Below, in pieces: positions 58,357 through 64,000 of a stretch of DNA of 64,000 nt (position 1 is its first letter; every line of letters starts with the position of its first letter). Location: NCBI RefSeq assembly GCF_001039355.2, contig NW_019775815.1:46994-110993 (forward strand). Direction: 5' to 3'. Below the pieces are notes generated by a model, which made no database searches, was not told the DNA's origin, and saw only the letters and a list, made by a program, of their open reading frames with translations. A program made the translations under genes and the position numbers. This DNA comes from Lingula anatina (lineage: Eukaryota; Brachiopoda; Lingulata; Lingulida; Lingulidae).

Positions 58357-61300
58357 ATGGAACTCCATTTCTTTGTATTATGGCTTGGGATTTGTTGCAC
58401 TGTAGTAACGTCAGGCGATGTGGGTAAGTTTTACATAATAATACCTGTGGGCTATTGAGATTAAATTAAGTTTGCTGAAATATTAAATTTTCTTAAACAG
58501 ATGTTGGGAAAACATTAGACTTAGTCACAGTTGGTAACAAGTACTAGATGGGGAACGTTTATATATTTTATCTTAAGAAAACAAAACAATTGCCTGCTTT
58601 TATGTGTTTTCTTTTCCTTTCGCCTTTCCCAGGCCTCGAAAGCTTTGATAATTATGACAAAAGCGACGATGACGAAATATATGCGACAGAAAAAAAGAAA
58701 CCTTCTCTTCCCGACACCAAATCTGCCTCAAAAACTGAGTTCTACACACCCAGTGGCGAAAGGTACGACGCATCACAGCGATACAACCGACAAGACGGTA
58801 AAAGAATCCCCGTAGAGACCGACACCGAGTTTCGTGGATTGGAACGTGATGGCCACCAAATACAAAACACCGGTGCTGACCGTGAGCCTGATCGCTATAC
58901 CAACAACAGACGCAACGTTGCCACAAAATATAGCAACCCGTATCGTTTAAACGACCAACGACCACAACATGGTCAACACGGACAGCGTCAATCGAGTTAT
59001 GAGAACCGCCTAGATCTGCGTGGCCAGGGCCCAGGGCGAGGCCGCAGTGCGTATATACATTGCTACTCGTGTTCCAGCTCGTTCGCTATGTGCGGCAAAA
59101 CGGTGCAGAATGCCAACGGCATGGTGCACATCACCAAGTGCCACACCAAGTGTTTTCTGAGGGTCGAGGAACACGGAGGTAATGCCTGTATTTTATATTC
59201 ACTTTAACATCTAGCTGTCACAAATTCGTGTGTGATGCAATTTCTCAGCTGTAAGGATGTATTCAGAACAAGTTCATCCACGGATTAACAGGTCCGAAGA
59301 TCAAATAAGGCCTTCACACTTGAAAGTTTGTCGCATATTAAACACTGAAAAGATTCCCCTCCGGAATTACGCGACAAGCTTTCAAGTGGGTTAGCCATAT
59401 TTGATTCGCGGAACTGGTATTCCGCGGATCCACTCTGGTTGTGTAAGTTTAAACGCTTTGTCAAGATTAAGTCGTTGACTGGGGATTTAACATGTGATAT
59501 GAATATCGCATGAACATACCGAAAATAATATTCATGCCATACAAAATTACACTTAACGAACACAAAGCGTTTACATAATACATTCTTATGTCACGTGCAG
59601 CCTAAAGAAATGTTAAGGTATAGACACGTTTATACACGTATAAATGAAAATCATTCTTATGTGTCACCATTATTTTATGTCTTAGGTCTCCAAAAGTCAA
59701 TATGATATCTCCAATTTTGTCCTTGATACAGTAGATAACATAGCTGCACATTTAAGTTTATTTCGACATATTAACATCCGTTTGATACCAACAATATCAT
59801 ACCATCCTTTTAGGCCACACTTGATAAACCTAAATTAACTTGACTTCAAAAGTGACGTAGGTAATGGAAAAATTGTGTGATTTTCAATGTTCAAATGGGC
59901 GGATATATTTTTCAATTATGTTCAGATTGACGCTCGCCTCATCAGATGAAAAATGTAGATATTCATCTTGGGGGCGGTGTATTCTTATGTCATGTAATAA
60001 AATGTCATAAATTCCTATGTGATATCACATATGAAATTAGCGTGGCACCATCTGTAAATTAACAAGATGCTACAAAACAGATGTGTTTAATGAATGAAGC
60101 CGCGTGGGAAAACAAATGTTGCAAGCACCGCAAACTGCACATAGAGACAGAACAACGAAAGCTGTTCATTTTTTTTAAAGAAAGCCAACTTTAAAAATAA
60201 AGTATTAATATTTTTTACACATTTAGATATGAAGACACCTCAGTTGTGATATTGACAAATCAGAGACCACTAATCTTCAAACATAAATAAATACAAAACG
60301 TGTCAATTGAACTTTGACTCTTCTTTTTCTTTCCCAACATATATTTCATAAAAGGGACCGGAATTATATTGGTTTAATTAACAGGAACTTGATAAATAGA
60401 AACACACACATATATTTTGCATAATTCCTTAATATCTCAACTGGTAATTTGTATACACTAAAATTTATCAATCTGCATTTCTTGCTTTCATTTTTTAATT
60501 ATATGACTATTTAATTCACCATTTGTAGTTATATCTCGCGACTGTTTTGACGGCTGGTCCAGCATTCCCTCCCTGACAGCAGACTATAACGGCTGTAAGC
60601 CGCAGAAATGGGGCGGCAGGATCATGAACTGGTGCTTCTGCACGGGACACTTCTGCAATGGCCAATCCGAGGCCGATCTGGGTGGACCAGGTTAGTGACG
60701 CCTCAGCTCTCGTTATGTCGACCTGTGTGAAATGTTTTTTTTTTTTTTGTTTTTTGGGAGGTTCTTCATTTTGTATGTGGTGTTGATTAATATGCTTAAA
60801 GGTTAGTGCGAATGTTAGTCTGTAGTACAGTGCAGATCTTAGTTGACCGGGTAAATGGAATGTCGACACTCATAAAGGCGCTCGAGTTGACGCCGATTCA
60901 TTGAGATATTCACACATATATAAGGAAGCATTTTGAATCTGCTACTAGGTTACAAACCGTATTTTCACCCAACCGAGCCATTGGGAAGACCACGACTTGG
61001 GGCACAGAGTCATTCCGGTCAGTATGACCCTTACCACAACGTCCGCCCAGGCAACGGAGACAGATTTCGCCAGGGTGCTGCTCAGGGCCACACAGTCGAC
61101 CAGCTCCCCTATCCAAAACGCTTGAGGTCTTCTTCCCGAACAGAACTGGTACCTTCGGTTGGACGCTCGGAACCCAGACAAGATGGAGGTTCCAGCAGGG
61201 CGATTCAGTTCAATGGTAAAACCTTCTGTTAATACAGTTATTCTGTCAACATCGAAGCCGGTTAAGAGATGTAATGTATTGTATTGTTAAGGGGAACGTT

Positions 61301-62154
61301 TTGGAGAACATCGATTTTTTTCTTTTTTTTTAATTGGTGGCCACATGGATGATATTCAATATCCACTGTAGATATAAAACGCAAGAAGTACGTATGAACT
61401 CTAACAAAATCCAAAATGAACAAGTTGGATTCAGCTTCAATCTTTTTCGCAATTTAGACCACAATTTAAGAGTTGCATGGTTCTTTAAAGATAAAACGAT
61501 ACAAGGCTTGGAATTGTAATAACGATGTTAACCATGATACTATATACCTTTTATATTCAAGCTATACAGTGTCAGGAGTCGGGATTTACTGGGGACCCTA
61601 ACAGCTGCCAAAAGTTTTACGGCTGCAGTTATCAGGGTCGGGATATCGGCCACGCAGTGATGCACACCTTCTACTGCCCTGCAAGGTTAGAATGGGACAA
61701 CCAACGTAAAGAATGTGTCCGACATTCGACCACCTGCGCCCCACATCTCCGCCGTAAGGAGTTCGAAGAATTTTTGCCACCCATCCAGCAAAGAGAAAGG
61801 CGCATTGATGTTGTGAAACCGGAAGTCATCCCGCAGGAACCACGTTACCGAGAAAGCGCCCCCGTGGCTCGTGCAAAACAATCTACTCTTTCGAGAGAGA
61901 AAGCGCGTTCCTCTGAGGAAGATTTCCCCTATCCAAAGGTAACAGCTGAAGAGAATGTGTATAAAAGAAAAGGAAACAATGATGCTCAGCTTGAAAAAGA
62001 CTTACCTTATGAAAAAGATTTACCTTATAAACAAAACAGCAGAAAAAGAATTGTGGCACCATACGAGAAAAAATCAGTTAGAAGAGATAAAATAGAGAAC
62101 CCTTTTAAAAAAGACGACAGAATTATCACCCCTTATGAAAAGGAATTAGAATAG
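58357..62154 (+). CDS. Secreted Ly6/three-finger plus CBM14 chitin-binding protein, 544 aa
   Basis: Five exons: 58357-58423, 58633-59178, 60529-60690, 60949-61215 and 61562-62154. All introns are phase 1, total 1635 nt. Signal peptide MELHFFVLWLGICCTVVTSG. Residues ~23-160 are hydrophilic, Arg/Gln/Asp-rich and disordered. Residues ~166-248 form a ten-cysteine Ly6/uPAR-like domain, from HCYSCSSSFAMC to the terminal WCFCTGHFCN, split between exons 2 and 3. Exon 4 encodes a Gly/Arg/Pro linker. Exon 5 starts a CBM14/peritrophin-A domain with six cysteines at ~351, 363, 369, 386, 399 and 406 (GFTGDPNSCQKFYGC, FYCP, LEWDNQRKECV). A Lys/Glu-rich tail with repeated PYEK units follows. No GPI or membrane signal is seen. 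It should bind chitin outside the cell. Being head to head with chitin synthase suggests work on the same matrix. Confidence 0.88.
61970..62150 (+). repeat. PYEK-type short repeats in the Ly6-CBM14 protein tail
   Basis: The coding sequence repeats LPYEKDLPYKQ, APYEKKS, NPFKKDD and TPYEKELE, i.e. four or five degenerate [L/A/T]PYEK units separated by basic residues. This is coding repeat, not a microsatellite. Confidence 0.7.
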
Positions 62155-64000
62155 TCACCCCATATCGAAATGACTACAGCTCCAACTGACAAAGACAACG
62201 GAAAAGTCGCCCAGTTTGGGAAGGGGTTCACAGTAGTAGAACTTAAAAAATAACTGGGCGAACTTAGCAAGTCCTAATAGGTCTCCTCGTAGAGCTAACC
62301 GTTTCTGTTAGTCAAGAGCGACAGCTGTACATAGGGAATAGGGATATTCTTAAAAGGTTTTGTTCTCTGGCATTGTTTTAAAGGATCTTCAGTGGATATA
62401 TCTCCTGTAAGCTACATGTATATTTGGCGATGCTCTTTGATGCAAACAGTGTAACGATATTCATCATAAAGTGTATAGAAAATGAAATTATCCTTATCAC
62501 ACACACTCAAGGGAAACAAAATTAAAAAAAAAACAACATTAAGGTTTAAAAGGACACACGGTCTCATTCATATGTACATGTACATAAGGTATGTATTTTG
62601 GTCAGTAATTGTTATGCATGTATTTAGCCATGTTGTAATGGCGACTTCCGTATATCTGTTTTTGGAGACAAAATGTATTTATTCCGTAGATGGTATATCG
62701 TCAGTATACATGTGTCTAGAGTTCTTGTCTCACAATTATCAGGTGTATGTGCTCTTTATAGAGCATTCCCTTGGATACAAGGGTTATTGCAAACCTGGGC
62801 GATATACTTACTTGCATATTCATAGGCTTCTCTCCATGGCTTCGCCGTCATGGTGCACATAAAGGTATATGGATATATAAATGCATTCAAAACGATCCTG
62901 TTTCTTTATTTTGGATTAATAAAATTCCAAGTGTGTATGGGTTTGATTCAAATGCTATGCTACATGTGTATATGTATACTGTTTTAATGTTGAAACACAT
63001 ATTGGGCCGTAGCAGACTAATTAACTGTGATTGCTTATGAATCACGAGCGCGTTTATTGTGCTATTTTGTATTATTTGTCTGGTTGTGGGGCTTCGAAGT
63101 TGTAATCGCAACTCACAAGATTGGACGCTTCGGTGGAAGTAAAAGCGTGAAATAAAACATGTTACCGATAGATGTCATTTCTTTGTGTTTCATTAATGCA
63201 CTACCGGTATCTCAGTTACACGTTGTAAATGGACACGCAAGAAATGTCTGTTTCAACGATGTTATACTTGACTTGGCCGCTATTTCATTTTTCACAAGCG
63301 TAACATGGACTAATATCACTAATTTCGTTTTATTTTTTTTTTCTGAAATGCGTTAGGTGCGACAAAATCCCTTTTGTCAATGCGTTACCACTAAAGCATG
63401 ATATTAAAATGAGATATACTGAAATATGCCATTTTTTGTTACATCGGCCCCACGCAGGAAGGGATCATTGGCCGCTCTGATCCATCATTTTCTGTTAGTC
63501 ACCCACTCGGGAAAACATTACGTCATGCTGCCTGGAAACGCGTCTGCTAGAGGAAATGCTTCTCCCCCGCACATTTATTTTCAAAATGTTTTTTTTTTAT
63601 CAAAACACATCAGTTATTGTTGCTGTAATTCAATACATTTCGCCTGTTCATTTCGCAACGACAAACGCCAGTGCCAAAAGCTGTCAACCCCCACAGTTGA
63701 CATTCAAAATAGCAAAAATACTCAAAACAAAAAACCACCAAGTTCAATTTCAACATACTTTTCACCCTTTGGGTCATATAAAGACAAATCACAAAGCAAA
63801 AAAATCGATGGTCATTTTAGGGAAAAAAACAGAATTTTAAAAAAATTGCCTGTGCACGCCAGGAGCATATCAAGATAAATATGAAGATTACACTAGGGGA
63901 GGGTAAAGGAAAGAGTTCAAACTATTGGTTGTGGCACGCTTTAACGTACAAAGTACAGTTGTATACTTGTTAGAATATGGTTTTAATTTGAGACATATGC
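62155..64000. other. 3' flank, no supported gene
   Basis: Probable 3' UTR of the preceding gene (AATAAA at 63151-63156 is a candidate poly(A) signal). ORFs here, including a 150-aa frame at 63426-63878, have no domain, signal peptide or splice partner that I recognise. Confidence 0.45.

Noticed and set aside
63426-63878. 150-aa plus ORF
   Set aside because: Lys/Ser/Asn-rich with no domain or signal peptide; another overlapping frame is equally open.
1-64000. CRISPR arrays, bacterial operons, riboswitches, rRNA
   Set aside because: No such structures. Introns and gene content are clearly eukaryotic, and spaced repeats here are satellites or transposons.

Overview
This is a eukaryotic, intron-rich, AT-rich animal genome window. 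Introns are GT-AG and a few hundred bases to several kb long. Microsatellites, small inverted-repeat elements and one LINE fragment are common. A metazoan chitin synthase, secreted EF-hand proteins, a peritrophin-type chitin-binding protein and a CNTNAP-like secreted protein together suggest a spiralian, most likely a mollusc or a close lophotrochozoan. That placement is inference, not proof. All exon models below were built by hand from splice consensus, and the coding phase was checked to close at every junction. In the gene entries, 'seen' facts are read from the sequence; family roles are established knowledge.

Layout. 1-9000 holds mostly repeats: a MITE, an assembly-type duplication around an N, a ~1.4 kb degenerate minisatellite and TTTA tracts. 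7.3-14.3 kb is a tandem cluster of secreted EF-hand genes on the minus strand. It has one intact gene (9004-10160), one copy broken by a stop codon with a LINE in its intron (11489-13219), and a probable remnant first exon (7295-7346). 15.2-16.7 kb has a three-exon gene for an 82-aa, 12-cysteine secreted peptide (+). 18.8-19.5 kb has a frameshifted EF-hand gene (-).

20.4-26 kb is WDR12 (+, 11 exons, 429 aa), a ribosome-biogenesis factor. It is convergent with MSL1 (-, 28.7-35.7 kb, 7 exons, 495 aa), the scaffold of the MSL histone H4K16 acetyltransferase complex. 37.9-43.6 kb encodes a secreted protein with a PAN/apple module followed by a CNTNAP/fibrinogen-like region (+, 5 exons, 350 aa).

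45.3-55.8 kb is a complete 14-exon chitin synthase (-, 1622 aa), with a tRNA-Lys(CTT) gene on the opposite strand inside an intron. About 2.5 kb away, head to head, lies a five-exon gene (+, 58.4-62.2 kb). It encodes a secreted 544-aa protein combining a ten-cysteine Ly6/three-finger domain with a CBM14 chitin-binding domain and a charged PYEK-repeat tail. The divergent pairing of a chitin maker with a novel-looking chitin binder is the most interesting biology here. The rest (62.2-64 kb and the intergenic gaps) shows no gene I can support.
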